This document shows positions 1 to 9,797 of a stretch of 64,000 nt of DNA, in pieces. A program made the position numbers and the translations under genes. The notes below the pieces were generated by a model that did not search any database, had not been told where the DNA came from, and saw only the letters and a list, made by a program, of their open reading frames with translations. The DNA is from Azospirillaceae bacterium (GTDB lineage Bacteria > Pseudomonadota > Alphaproteobacteria > Azospirillales > Azospirillaceae). The stretch is from the NCBI GenBank assembly GCA_028283825.1, contig JAPWJW010000001.1, positions 2,108,001 to 2,172,000 of the forward strand, written 5' to 3'. Within the stretch, counting starts at the first letter, position 1, and every line of letters begins with the position of its first letter.

Positions 1-485
1 ATCAGGGGGCAGTCCAGCCGCTGGAACAGCCGGGCGGCCAGATTGGCCAGGCCGGCGTCGGGCGTTTGCCCGAAATAGATGTTGGCGACGCGGCGCTCCG
101 CCCCTGCCGCCGGCGGCGGCAGGGTGCCCAGGCCGGCGTCCAGGTCCGCCAGGCCATCGGCCAGGTCGGTGCCGGTCATGTCCGCCAGGGTCCGCAGCGC
201 CGGGGTGACGCGATCGCCCCGCGCCTCCGCCAACAGCGAGGCGTAATAGCCGGCCGACAGATAATCGGCATGGCGGCACAGATTGATGACGCGGCGTGAT
301 CGCCCGGGCGATGCCGAGGCCGCGACATAGGCGCCGGCGGTCATCACCCGGCCAGCGGGGTCGGGCCAGCGGAAGTCACGCCTTCGTTCCACCACGATGG
401 TCACATCAACGGGCGGCGACGATCTAACGGGCGATGCGGGGATGGATGAGGGAACGGCGACGGGTCCTGTGGAACAGTCCGGCAT
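1..485 (-). CDS. RimK-like ATP-grasp ligase, N-terminal part (runs off left edge)
   Basis: About 161 N-terminal residues are visible; the gene continues past the left edge. The start is the ATG at 483-485 on the minus strand, preceded by a purine-rich ribosome site (AGGGGAGGG). After a Pro/Ser-rich leader, the sequence around residues 60-90 (INLCRHADYLSAGYYASLLA) matches the N-terminal domain found in front of RimK-type ATP-grasp ligases, followed by RRVANIYFGQ. RimK relatives attach amino acids such as glutamate to protein or peptide termini, but the ATP-grasp catalytic part is outside the window, so the substrate is unknown. A 63-residue gene lies 12 bases upstream on the same strand, and a GNAT acetyltransferase is divergent beyond it; both fit a peptide or protein-modification locus. 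The family is fairly sure; the role is inferred. Confidence 0.75.
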   Translation of the reverse strand, partial: MPDCSTGPVAVPSSIPASPVRSSPPVDVTIVVERRRDFRWPDPAGRVMTAGAYVAASASPGRSRRVINLCRHADYLSAGYYASLLAEARGDRVTPALRTLADMTGTDLADGLADLDAGLGTLPPPAAGAERRVANIYFGQTPDAGLANLAARLFQRLDCPL

Positions 486-497
486 GGCGCCCTCCCC

Positions 498-689
498 TCA
501 CCGTTGCACAGGCTTGGGCTGGGGCCGGCGTTCGGCGCCACGCAGCAGCACGGTGGGGTGGCCGGGCTGGAAAGCGGCGAAAGTCACGGCGTCGCGGCGC
601 CGGGTGAAGATGCCGCCGATCAGGCCGGCGCTGTCGTGGGCCGCCCACAGGCCGCCCGGGCCGCGTTCGATGACGATGGTCCGTGCCAT
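498..689 (-). CDS. small conserved-looking protein upstream of the RimK-like gene
   Basis: A 63-residue protein beginning MARTIVIERGPGGLWAAHDS. The start at 687-689 was chosen over a longer in-frame extension because GGGAAG sits just upstream and because the longer form adds only arginine/proline-rich sequence typical of spurious reading. The alternating hydrophobic N-terminal half looks like a short beta-sheet domain, somewhat like small DUF2188-type proteins, but I cannot assign a family. It ends 12 bases before the RimK-like start, so the two are probably co-transcribed. It could be a substrate or accessory protein of the ligase; that is speculation from position. Confidence 0.55.
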   Translation of the reverse strand: MARTIVIERGPGGLWAAHDSAGLIGGIFTRRRDAVTFAAFQPGHPTVLLRGAERRPQPKPVQR

Positions 690-847
690 GGTTCTTCCCT
701 TTCCTGGTTCCTGTGGCCCCAGGCTTCCGGGGCCAGCGATGCCAGTGTCCGGGCGACGGGCATTAAATCTCCATGGCAATGCCGCCGCTTTAAGATAAAG
801 ACCTTTTAATTAGGTCCCCTCCTTCCCCGTCCTTAAGGTGGCGCCCC

Positions 848-1315
848 ATGAACACGCCCCCCGCCTTGTCCTTTCCAGCCCCCCGCCCGGCGACGCCCGC
901 CGACCTGGAGGCGCTGCTGGTGCTGGAGAACGCGTGTTTCGAGTTCAACCGCATGGGCCGGCGCAGCTTTCGCCGCCTGCTGGAACGGCCATCGGCCCGC
1001 ATCCTGGTGATCGACGGCCCTGCGGGCCTGGCTGCCGGCGCCGTGCTGTTGTCCCGCGCGGGCACCCGGGGCTTGCGCCTGTATTCCCTGGCGACCCATC
1101 CCGACCATCGCGGCCAAGGGCTGGCCGTCCGCATGGTGGAGGCCGCCCTGGCCCACACCCGCGACAGCGGCCACCAATGGCTGTCGCTGGAAGTGCATCC
1201 GGGAAACGCCGCCGCCCGCGCGCTCTACCACCGCCTGGGCTTCCACCAGGTATCGGTGGAGGAGGATTATTACGCCGACGGATCCTACGCCTTCCGGCTG
1301 CGGCGCCTGGTTTAG
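848..1315 (+). CDS. GNAT family N-acetyltransferase (RimI-like)
   Basis: 155 residues with a single GNAT fold. The acetyl-CoA loop is visible as HPDHRGQGLAVRMVE (around residues 87-101; R/Q-x-x-G-x-G/A), followed by the late-fold motif NAAARALYHRLGFHQV that is common to RimI and related protein or amino-acid acetyltransferases. The substrate is not predictable. It is divergent from the RimK-like and small genes, with a relatively AT-rich stretch around 760-815 that probably holds promoters for both directions. GNAT genes next to RimK-like ligases recur in proteobacteria, so joint action on a peptide or protein terminus is plausible but inferred. Its stop overlaps the stop of the convergent hydrolase gene by three bases. 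Confidence 0.88.
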   Translation: MNTPPALSFPAPRPATPADLEALLVLENACFEFNRMGRRSFRRLLERPSARILVIDGPAGLAAGAVLLSRAGTRGLRLYSLATHPDHRGQGLAVRMVEAALAHTRDSGHQWLSLEVHPGNAAARALYHRLGFHQVSVEEDYYADGSYAFRLRRLV

Positions 1316-2232
1316 GACCTGTCCCGCGGCACCGGCAGGCCGGGCGGGCGCTTGGGCGCCGCGTGTTCCAACGTTTCCGCCTTGGCGCGGGGACCGGCCA
1401 GGAAGTCCAACAGCGCGTCGATGCCGCCCCTTTCCCACAGGTCGCCATGGCCGGCACCGGGGATGATGCCCAGCGTCTTGGGATGCGCCGCCGCCTGGAA
1501 CACCGCCTGGCCCATGGCCGGCGACACCACCCGGTCGAACCCGCCGTGCAGCACCAGCAGCGGGCAGGTGTGGGGCGCGGCCCTCAGCCGTTTCACCACC
1601 GCCAGGGGATTGCTGGCCACGCCGGCCAGGAAGGAAAGATGCCAGTGTGCCGCCAGCAGGTCGGCGCCCGAGGTCGGCGGGGCCGCCAGCACCAGGGCCG
1701 CCGGCTTGCGTTCCCAGGCCATCTGCACCGCCAGGGCAGCGGCGGCCGACACGCCCAGGACAACCAGGCGGGAACCGGAAAAACCTTGCGCCGTCAGATG
1801 ATCCAGCGCCGCCCGCGCATCGCTCAGCAACCCCGCCTCCCCCCACTCCCCGCCCGCGGGCAGGAGGGAGGACGGGCGGCGGCATGTCAGGAACACGCCG
1901 TAGCCGGCGGCCGTCACGGCACCGGCGAGGTCGGCCAGGTCGGCGCGGCGCTGGCCGGGACCGGCCAGGACCAGGATGACGGGCTTGGTCAGGCCGGCCG
2001 GGTCGGCGGCCCAGGCGGCCAGCAGGGCACCGTCGGCGGCCGGATAGGCCACGGCGCGCAGGCCGCTGCCGTCCGGCGGGGCGCCGGGATCGGGCAGGCG
2101 GGGATGGGTGAACAGGGCCGCCCCGCCCAGGCGCGACAGCTTGGTCAGCAGGGCGCCGAACCAGAGGGTCGCCGCGACCAGGGCAACCGCCACGACCATG
2201 AACACCATGTTCGTGACGGTGCCGCCGCGCAT
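1312..2232 (-). CDS. membrane-anchored alpha/beta hydrolase
   Basis: About 306 residues. An N-terminal hydrophobic segment (NMVFMVVAVALVAATLWF) should anchor it in the inner membrane. The hydrolase fold shows a nucleophile elbow-like GVSAAAA near the middle, HGGFDRVV carrying the likely acid, and GAGHGDLWE carrying the likely catalytic histidine near the end. The elbow is G-V-S-A-A rather than strict G-x-S-x-G. The start ATG at 2230-2232 lies 4 bases after the stop of the ABC exporter gene on the same strand, so translation is likely coupled; an internal ATG at 2208 is an alternative. Substrate unknown; position next to an MsbA-type exporter suggests lipid or ester substrates, by inference. 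Confidence 0.8.
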   Translation of the reverse strand: MRGGTVTNMVFMVVAVALVAATLWFGALLTKLSRLGGAALFTHPRLPDPGAPPDGSGLRAVAYPAADGALLAAWAADPAGLTKPVILVLAGPGQRRADLADLAGAVTAAGYGVFLTCRRPSSLLPAGGEWGEAGLLSDARAALDHLTAQGFSGSRLVVLGVSAAAALAVQMAWERKPAALVLAAPPTSGADLLAAHWHLSFLAGVASNPLAVVKRLRAAPHTCPLLVLHGGFDRVVSPAMGQAVFQAAAHPKTLGIIPGAGHGDLWERGGIDALLDFLAGPRAKAETLEHAAPKRPPGLPVPRDRS

Positions 2233-2236
2233 GGCG

Positions 2237-4072
<1,836 letters not shown>

Positions 4073-4170
4073 GGGACCAACGAACCTCGGGATGCGGCAG
4101 GCCGGCGGCCCACAAAAGAAAACGGGCCATGCTTAACACAGCCGGCCCGCCGCCAGCCACAGCGGCCGCC

Positions 4171-4887
4171 TCATTCCCGCTCCGTGATCCGGATCGACAG
4201 GTCGGGCAGGCCGTCGATATGGGCTACGATCACGTCGCCCGGCACCACCGGCCCCACATTCTCCGGCGTGCCGGTGAAGATCAGGTCGCCGGGCAGCAGG
4301 GTGAAGGCCTGGGACAGGTTGGCGATCTGCTCCGCCACCTTCCAGGTCATCTGGTCCAGGGTGGACGACTGCTTGGCCGCACCGTTCACCCACAGGGTGA
4401 TGGCGCCGGCGGCCGGGTGGCCGACCAGGGACACCGGGTGCAGCGGGCCGATGGGGGCGGCACGATCGAAGGCCTTGCCGATCTCCCACGGTTTCTTGAT
4501 GTCGCCCATGGCGCGCTGCAGGTCGCGGCGGGTCATGTCCAGGCCGACGGCATATCCGACGACATGGTCCAGCGCCTGTTCCACCGGGATGTTGCGGCCG
4601 CCGACCGCCAGGGCCGCCACCAGTTCCACCTCATAATGATAGTTCTGGGTCAGGCTGGGATAGGGATGGTCGGCCACCGTGCCGACCGGGACCACCTGCA
4701 CCGCGTCCGCCGGCTTCTGGAAGAAGAAGGGCGGTTCGCGCGTGGGGTCGGAGCCCATCTCGCGGGCGTGGGCGGCATAGTTGCGCCCGATGCAATAGAT
4801 GCGATGGACGGGAAAGACCGCGTCCTGCCCCACCACCGGCACGGTCGGCTGCGGGACGGGGAACAGAAGCCGGGGGGCGCTGGTCAT
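4171..4887 (-). CDS. fumarylacetoacetate hydrolase family protein
   Basis: 238 residues. Family hallmarks are the YCIGRNYAAHAREM segment (about 31-44), PFFFQKPADAV, and the acidic metal-binding cluster YHYEVELV (around residues 83-90), then GYAVGLDMTRRDLQ and IFTGTPENVGPV near the end. Members of this short, single-domain group hydrolyse or decarboxylate oxo-acids such as acylpyruvates or oxaloacetate with a divalent metal. The length matches the YcgM/FAHD1-like group rather than true tyrosine-pathway FAH. There are no other aromatic catabolism genes nearby, so the physiological substrate is open. It probably precedes msbA in one transcription unit. Confidence 0.88.
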   Translation of the reverse strand: MTSAPRLLFPVPQPTVPVVGQDAVFPVHRIYCIGRNYAAHAREMGSDPTREPPFFFQKPADAVQVVPVGTVADHPYPSLTQNYHYEVELVAALAVGGRNIPVEQALDHVVGYAVGLDMTRRDLQRAMGDIKKPWEIGKAFDRAAPIGPLHPVSLVGHPAAGAITLWVNGAAKQSSTLDQMTWKVAEQIANLSQAFTLLPGDLIFTGTPENVGPVVPGDVIVAHIDGLPDLSIRITERE

Positions 4888-5043
4888 GCCTGGAAATCCG
4901 CGACAAACGAAAGGGCCGCCACGATAGCAGACATCAGCGCCGCGCCGCCGCCACTTTCACCGCCTATCAGAAGCCGGTACGCTGTTCCCCTTGGTCACCC
5001 GCCCTACCTTATGGTGGCCACCCCCCGGAGATACCCCGTCGCC

Positions 5044-6084
5044 ATGCCCGATCGTCACGCAGAACGCCCCCACCCCCGTCCCAAGCTAGGCCTGGCGCTG
5101 GGGGGCGGCGTCGCCCGCGGCTGGGCCCACATCGGGGTGCTGCGCGGCCTGGCCCAGCACGGCATCGTGCCCGATGTCGTCGCCGGCTGTTCCATCGGCG
5201 CGCTGGTGGGCGGCGTCTATCTGGCCGACCATCTGGACACGCTGGAGAACTGGGCGCGCACCCTGACCAAGATGCGCATCCTGGGCCTGCTGGACCTGCG
5301 GCTGCGCACCGGCGGCGGCCTGATCGGCGGTGAGAAGCTGCTGGCCGAACTGAACCAGCACATCGGCGACGCCACCTTCGACGATCTGGGCCGCCCCTTC
5401 ATCACCGTGGCCACCGATCTGGCCACCGGCAAGGAGGTGTGGCTGCGCCGCGGGTCGGTGGTGGAGGCGATGCGCGCTTCCTACGCCATGCCGGGCATCT
5501 TCCCGCCCAGCCATGTGGACGGCCGCTGGCTGGTGGACGGCGCCCTGGTCGACCCGGTACCCGTGGCCGCCTGCCGCGCCATGGGGGCCGCCATGGTGCT
5601 GGCCGTCGACCTGAACGCCGACATCATCGGCCGCACCCGGGGCCGCCATGACGGGGAAGCCACGGCCGCCGCCCCGCCCGACGCCGCCCCCGCCACCGAG
5701 GATATGGAGGCGCCGCCCGACGGCACCGCCGTAGCCGAGGCGCAGGCCGCCCAGATCGGTGCCCAGGGCCACGGCAAGCACAACTTCGAATTCCTGTCGG
5801 CCTTCCTCCAGTCCCGCCGCCGGCCACCGCCGCCCAAGTATGAGGGCCCCAGCATGTTCGGCGTCATGGCAACGTCGCTGGGCATCGCGCTGGACCGCAT
5901 CACCCGGTCGCGCCTGGCGGGCGAGCCGCCGGACATCCACCTGAAACCCCGCCTGGGCCATATCGGCCTGCTGGAATTCGACCGGGCGGAGGAGGCCATC
6001 GCCGAGGGCAAGGCCGTGGTCGACCGCGCCCTGCCGGAATTGCGCGAGGCGTTGACGGTGTTCGGAATCGGGCACCGCAACTGA
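5044..6084 (+). CDS. patatin-like phospholipase family protein
   Basis: 346 residues from the ATG at 5044, which has CGGAG upstream; an in-frame ATG at 5011 has no such site. The patatin hydrolase dyad is clear: an oxyanion glycine loop LALGGGVARGWAH (about 17-29), nucleophile GCSIG with Ser50, and the DGALVDPVP motif carrying the catalytic Asp. After the catalytic core there is a low-complexity Ala/Pro/Glu-rich insert (about residues 200-245), then a conserved C-terminal portion with PPDIHLKPRLGHIGLLEFDRA-type sequence seen in RssA/YlbK-like bacterial patatins. No signal peptide is present, so it is probably cytoplasmic or inner-membrane associated. It would act as a serine esterase on membrane lipids; the specific substrate is unknown. 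Confidence 0.9.
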   Translation: MPDRHAERPHPRPKLGLALGGGVARGWAHIGVLRGLAQHGIVPDVVAGCSIGALVGGVYLADHLDTLENWARTLTKMRILGLLDLRLRTGGGLIGGEKLLAELNQHIGDATFDDLGRPFITVATDLATGKEVWLRRGSVVEAMRASYAMPGIFPPSHVDGRWLVDGALVDPVPVAACRAMGAAMVLAVDLNADIIGRTRGRHDGEATAAAPPDAAPATEDMEAPPDGTAVAEAQAAQIGAQGHGKHNFEFLSAFLQSRRRPPPPKYEGPSMFGVMATSLGIALDRITRSRLAGEPPDIHLKPRLGHIGLLEFDRAEEAIAEGKAVVDRALPELREALTVFGIGHRN

Positions 6085-6403
6085 CCCCATATCGGGCCCT
6101 GATACCGGGGTCCAATATCCGGTGGGGGAATGCCGGCCTATTCCTATCGGCCGAAAGGCGGCCCGGTTATATCCGCCGCCTGCGTTCCCCCCACCCATCA
6201 GGACAATCGCTGAATGACTTTAAGTATTGTTCAGCGTTTCTTGCTTGTCCTGAAACGAACTCCGCCGCATCACTATACGGTCGAATTTGTTCAGGATCTG
6301 CCCCCGGCACACCGGCACGGGTTCCGTCGCAATTTGACGCCCGTGGCCGCACGCGCGCGGCCGGGCGACATCCGTACCGGGGAATACCCCCAAAGGAGAG
6401 ACT
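6085..6403. other. long leader region upstream of cspA
   Basis: 319 bases without a convincing gene. A 69-codon reading frame at 6214-6423 overlaps the cspA start and has no protein-like character, so it is not called. Cold-shock genes often carry long structured 5' leaders, and the AT-richer part around 6210-6300 could hold the promoter and start of such a leader; this is inference. AAAGGAGAG at 6391-6399 is the cspA ribosome site. Confidence 0.4.
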
Positions 6404-6613
6404 ATGCCCATCGGCACCGTTAAGTGGTTCAACAGCACCAAGGGTTTCGGCTTCATTCAGCCTGAGGACGGCACGGCCGACGTGTTCGTGCACATCAGCG
6501 CCGTCGAACAGGCGGGCCTGCGTTCCCTGAATGAAGGCCAGAAGGTCAGCTTCGACCTGCAGCACGACCCCCGCAAGGGCAAGTCGGCGGCCGGGAACCT
6601 GCGCCCGCTCTGA
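6404..6613 (+). CDS. cspA: cold-shock protein, CspA family
   Basis: 69 residues, the usual single cold-shock domain. RNP1 (KGFGFIQ, about residues 13-19) and RNP2 (VFVHISAV, about 29-36) are both intact, giving single-stranded RNA/DNA binding and RNA chaperone activity in the cytoplasm. The start has a strong AAAGGAGAG site 5 bases upstream. It is monocistronic: a long leader precedes it and a hairpin-T terminator follows 31 bases after the stop. Alphaproteobacteria usually have several paralogues, so a cold-specific role cannot be read from sequence alone. Confidence 0.95.
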   Translation: MPIGTVKWFNSTKGFGFIQPEDGTADVFVHISAVEQAGLRSLNEGQKVSFDLQHDPRKGKSAAGNLRPL

Positions 6614-6644
6614 TCCACGCATGGTTTGGGGGATCACCCCCGGG

Positions 6645-6677
6645 AAAGGCGGCCGGCCCTATGTCGGCCGCCTTTTT
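6645..6677 (+). terminator. Rho-independent terminator of cspA
   Basis: Perfect 11-base inverted repeat (6645-6655 with 6665-6675), 9-base loop, followed by a run of five T. It sits directly downstream of cspA. Confidence 0.9.
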
Positions 6678-6989
6678 CATGCCCTGATTCCAAAGCGCAA
6701 TGCCAAGGGCACAAGTGCCGTTGTAGCCCGCGACTGCGGGCGCCGCAGGTTTCCGGGGAACGACGTGGACTGGAAACCGAGGATAGCCCAAGCCCCCGGA
6801 GGGGGCCGCCCGGCGATTGAGGGCAGCTTTGATCGGTCACGACCAAAGGCCACTGGCGAAACCACCCCTTTCGTATATAGGACCATGATGATCCCGATTT
6901 CCCGGCCCCTATTGATCCTGGTCAATGCCGGGGTGGGTCGGAGGGGGCATGGTGGGGGCCTGAAAACAGTTACGTGGGGGTTCCATTCC
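6678..6989. other. intergenic stretch upstream of the MarR gene
   Basis: About 310 bases with no supported gene. An in-frame extension of the MarR gene reaches upstream here but reads as low-quality sequence. An AT-richer patch near 6870-6925 (around TCGTATATAGG) is the most promoter-like part. Nothing else is recognised. Confidence 0.35.
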
Positions 6990-7577
6990 ATGCCCGACGC
7001 CCTTGCCCATTTCCGCCCCGAGGACGCCATCGCCCTGTGCGTCGTCGACGTCGCCAACGCCCTGGTCCGCCACAGCGAACCCTTGCTGGAGGAAGCGGGG
7101 CTGACCGCGCCGCAATGGACCGTGCTGATGAACGTGGCGGGTGACCGCAACTTCAACGACGGTCCCAGCGGCCTGCCCGCCAACGACCCGCATATCGACG
7201 CCTTCGCCGGCGCCGACCTGGGCCGGGCGGGTTGCATCTTCTCGTCCGAGATCGCCGCCGCCCGCGGCCTGTCCCGTCCGCACATCAGCGCCACGGTGAC
7301 GGAGCTGCTGCGCAAGGGCCTGATCCGGCAGGAGGACGATCCCAGCGACCGCCGCCGCAAGCTGCTGTCCGCCACGGCGGAAGGCTTGGCCGTGCTGCGC
7401 CGTTTGCAGCCGTTGCGCCAGTCGGTGAACGATCTGCTGCTGGCCGACCTGGACGCCAGCCAGCGGCGCACCCTGCTGGAAGCACTGCGCATCATCCGTG
7501 ACCGCTCCCGCCGGGCCGACCAGATGCGCCCCTACGGTGACCGGTCGCACGCCCACGCCCTGCGCCACGCCTCTTGA
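6990..7577 (+). CDS. MarR-family transcriptional regulator
   Basis: 195 residues. The winged helix spans roughly residues 75-130: an entry helix IAAARGLSRPHISATVTELLRKGLI (recognition region) and the wing with QEDDPSDRRRKLLSATAEG, the classic MarR D-x-R-D-x-R-type wing. A stretch of about 35 residues between the first helices (DRNFNDGPSGLPANDPHIDA) is longer than in typical MarR proteins and may form part of a ligand pocket. The chosen ATG at 6990 has a G-rich site upstream (TGGGGGTT); earlier starts add unlikely sequence. There is no adjacent co-directional target gene, so the regulon is unknown. Confidence 0.85.
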   Translation: MPDALAHFRPEDAIALCVVDVANALVRHSEPLLEEAGLTAPQWTVLMNVAGDRNFNDGPSGLPANDPHIDAFAGADLGRAGCIFSSEIAAARGLSRPHISATVTELLRKGLIRQEDDPSDRRRKLLSATAEGLAVLRRLQPLRQSVNDLLLADLDASQRRTLLEALRIIRDRSRRADQMRPYGDRSHAHALRHAS

Positions 7578-7614
7578 GGTGCCGCCGCCAGGCGGCGGCG
7601 CATCCCGAATGCCG

Positions 7615-7652
7615 AAAGCATCCTCCGGTCATCTGATGCCGGGGGATGCTTT
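7615..7652. terminator. bidirectional terminator between convergent genes
   Basis: 14-base inverted repeat (7615-7628 with 7639-7652) with one mismatch, AAA at the left base and TTT at the right, so it can serve both the MarR gene on the plus strand and the TPR-glycosyltransferase gene on the minus strand. Confidence 0.75.
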
Positions 7653-7672
7653 GGTGTGTCCGGACTCAGGAT

Positions 7673-9307
7673 TCAGGCCTGACTTGACAGGGCCGCAACC
7701 ACCCGCCCGACCAGGCTGGCCTGGGTCTGGCCGCCGGAATTGAAGACCCGCATGGACGGGAACCACGGTCGCGCGCCTGTGCCCAGCGAGGTGACGTCCA
7801 GATGGCCCGCCAGGCGCCAGACCGGCACGCCCAGCGCCGCCGCCAGTTCCCCCGTGGCCGTGGGCACGGTGATGACCAGATCCAGGGTCGACAGCAGGGC
7901 CGACAGCCCTTCCAGATCGTCACGCTGATCCAGGTCCGGGAAATGATGGGGGGCGGCATCGCCCAGGGCCGCCCGCTCGGCCGCCGTGTCGCCGTATTGC
8001 AGCGTCACGACCGTCACGCCCGGCAGGGTCAGCAGCGGCCGCCAATCCGCCAGGGTGGTGTAGCGCCCGTCACGGCTTTCCACCACCAGGCCGCTACGCC
8101 AGCACAGGCCTACCTTCAAGGTGGGCGCGCCATCCTCATCCAGGGCCGCCAGCCGGTCGCGCCAATGATCCGCCAGATCCGGCCGGGCCGACAGGAAACC
8201 CGCCCCCTCCCTGCCGAAGGTCGCCAGCCGGGAACGCAGCAGGCCAGGCAGGGAGCCCGCCGGCACCTGCGCCACGGCCCGCCCCTCGGCGGGATCGGGA
8301 ACGGTGGTGACGCCCCGCGCCTCCGCCACGGCCTGGGCGCCCGGGAAAGCCCGACCGAACAGACCCACCAGGCGGGGATCACAGCGGATGATCGCCGATC
8401 CCGCGGCCGCCACGGCGTCGGCATAACAGCTGGCGAACATCAGCTCATCGCCCAGTCCCTGTTCCCGCCAGATCAGCAGCGGCCCCTCCGCCACGCGCCC
8501 CCCGGTCCAGCGCGGCAAGGCCGGTGCTGGGCGGAAGTGCTGGGGCTCGGCCGCGAAGCGCGCCTCGTAACCCGGCCAGGCCTGGTCCAGGCGGCCACGG
8601 TTCAGATTCAGGTTGGCCTGGCCGAACACCAGGCGTGGGTCCCCTGGACAGGCCCGCACGCCATCGTCCCAGGCGTCGGCAGCGCCCGTCAGGTCGTTCC
8701 GCATCTGCAAGGCGGCGGCCCGGGTATACAGCGCGTCCGCCTGGGCCGGGTCACGGGCCAGGGCCTGGCCGGCCGCTGCCAGGGCGCCGGCGGGATCCTG
8801 CCGCGCCAGGCGGATGGAGGCGAGGTTGACATGGCCGTTGACCAGGTCGGGGTCCAGCGCCAGGGCGCGGCGCACCGCGGCCTCCGCATCGGCCAGCCGG
8901 CCCAGGACACGCAGCACCGCCGCCAGGTTGCTATGGCACAGCGCGTCATTCGGCGACAGACGGATCGCCATGCGCAGCACCTGTTCCGCCTGGGCAACGC
9001 GGCCCAGACGGCGCAGCGCCACGCCCCACAGGGTGAAAAGCCCCAGGGCCGCCGCCTGCGTCACACCCGTGGTGGTCCCGGCCGCCAACGCCAGCAGCGG
9101 TTCCGCCTCCACCGGCCGGTCCAGCGCCAGCAGCACCCGGCCGGACAGGGCCAGCCAGTCAGGGGCCCGGATGCCCGCTTCCAATGCCGGCTGGCACACC
9201 GCCCAGGCGGCATCAGGCCGCCCGGCTTCCAGCAACGATGCCGCCGCGGCCAAGGTGGGATCCCCCGCCGCGTCAACCTGGCCGTCCCGCACCCGTGTCA
9301 TGGCCAT
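7673..9307 (-). CDS. TPR-repeat protein with C-terminal glycosyltransferase-like domain
   Basis: 544 residues. The N-terminal 240 or so are TPR-like helical repeats (for example AAVLRVLGRLADAEAAVRRA followed by ALDPDLVNGHVNLASIRLA). The C-terminal half resembles the ADP-heptose/GT9-like or GT41-like domain that accompanies bacterial TPR repeats, with WREQGLGDELMFASCYADA and a later VGLCWRSG segment. No signal peptide, so it is cytoplasmic. A GGAAGGGG site lies 8 bases before the first ATG. It is transcribed away from flgD across a 490-base region, and such TPR-transferases are often placed beside flagellin genes, so a role in glycosylating flagellar proteins is a reasonable inference. A second TPR-transferase of the same type is at 33646-35574. 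Confidence 0.8.
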   Translation of the reverse strand: MAMTRVRDGQVDAAGDPTLAAAASLLEAGRPDAAWAVCQPALEAGIRAPDWLALSGRVLLALDRPVEAEPLLALAAGTTTGVTQAAALGLFTLWGVALRRLGRVAQAEQVLRMAIRLSPNDALCHSNLAAVLRVLGRLADAEAAVRRALALDPDLVNGHVNLASIRLARQDPAGALAAAGQALARDPAQADALYTRAAALQMRNDLTGAADAWDDGVRACPGDPRLVFGQANLNLNRGRLDQAWPGYEARFAAEPQHFRPAPALPRWTGGRVAEGPLLIWREQGLGDELMFASCYADAVAAAGSAIIRCDPRLVGLFGRAFPGAQAVAEARGVTTVPDPAEGRAVAQVPAGSLPGLLRSRLATFGREGAGFLSARPDLADHWRDRLAALDEDGAPTLKVGLCWRSGLVVESRDGRYTTLADWRPLLTLPGVTVVTLQYGDTAAERAALGDAAPHHFPDLDQRDDLEGLSALLSTLDLVITVPTATGELAAALGVPVWRLAGHLDVTSLGTGARPWFPSMRVFNSGGQTQASLVGRVVAALSSQA

Positions 9308-9645
9308 GAAGGCGGCCCCTTCCGTTTCGATCGCTTGCCCATCCCCTCACGTCGGGGGCGCGGCCATTCCGTCGCATCGATCCCGCATTCAAGCCCACCG
9401 GCATTCCGATGGGCAAAAACTGCCGGGCGCACAGGCGCATCCCCACGTGGGCGCGTGCCGCACAACCCTAGGATTCCCGCCATTTTTTGACGACGCCACG
9501 GACGCAATGCAAAGATTGCCGGGCAAAAACTGCCTATAGGAAATAAATATCCAGATAAAAACTGCCTATCTAAATACTCGATACTCTGTTTGAAAACTTA
9601 ACCAAACACCCGAGAAGCATATAGCCGACGCATCGACTTCGTGGC
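9308..9645. other. divergent promoter region between TPR-transferase and flgD
   Basis: No gene supported. The right half (9535-9645) is markedly AT-rich compared with the surroundings. It contains three copies of a short repeat (listed separately) and should hold the promoter of the minus-strand transferase as well as upstream regulatory DNA for flgD. Confidence 0.5.
9411..9566. repeat. three copies of AAAAACTGCC upstream of the flagellar cluster
   Basis: AAAAACTGCC occurs at 9415-9424, 9525-9534 and 9557-9566. The first two copies are identical over 14 bases (GGGCAAAAACTGCC), and the last two share AAAAACTGCCTAT. The core GGCA-N5-TGCC in the first two is an inverted repeat, so they look like protein-binding sites rather than chance repeats. 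Confidence 0.55.
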
Positions 9646-9711
9646 TCGAAACTTTTTTTTGGATTTTCGAAAAAAAGTGCGCCCGCTTCTATAAGGGCTG
9701 CCGTTGAACCG
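9646..9711 (+). promoter_or_regulatory. conserved flagellar upstream element, copy 1 (before flgD)
   Basis: Contains CGAAAAAAA, then TGCGCCCGCTTC (9678-9689), an 8-base spacer, and CTGCCGTTGAACCG (9698-9711). The same 12-mer, same spacer length and same 14-mer occur upstream of fliC at 15474-15509. TCGAAA at 9646 is also shared at equivalent distance. It ends 86 bases before the flgD GTG. GCCGTTGAA resembles a sigma-28-type -10 (GCCGATAA), but the spacing to an upstream -35 does not fit that class, so the promoter type is unassigned. Confidence 0.7.
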
Positions 9712-9797
9712 ACTGAAAGCCAATCCCAACGCGGGATCCGGGAACCGTTCGCCAAAGGTGGTGACAGGGTTCCGCCGCCGGATGATGGAGGTCAGTC

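Noticed and set aside
6214-6423. 69-codon reading frame overlapping the cspA start
   Set aside because: No protein-like pattern, and it lies in the cspA leader.
9668-9711. Classical sigma-28 promoter at the shared flagellar element
   Set aside because: GCCGTTGAA resembles the -10, but no -35 lies at the usual spacing; left unassigned.
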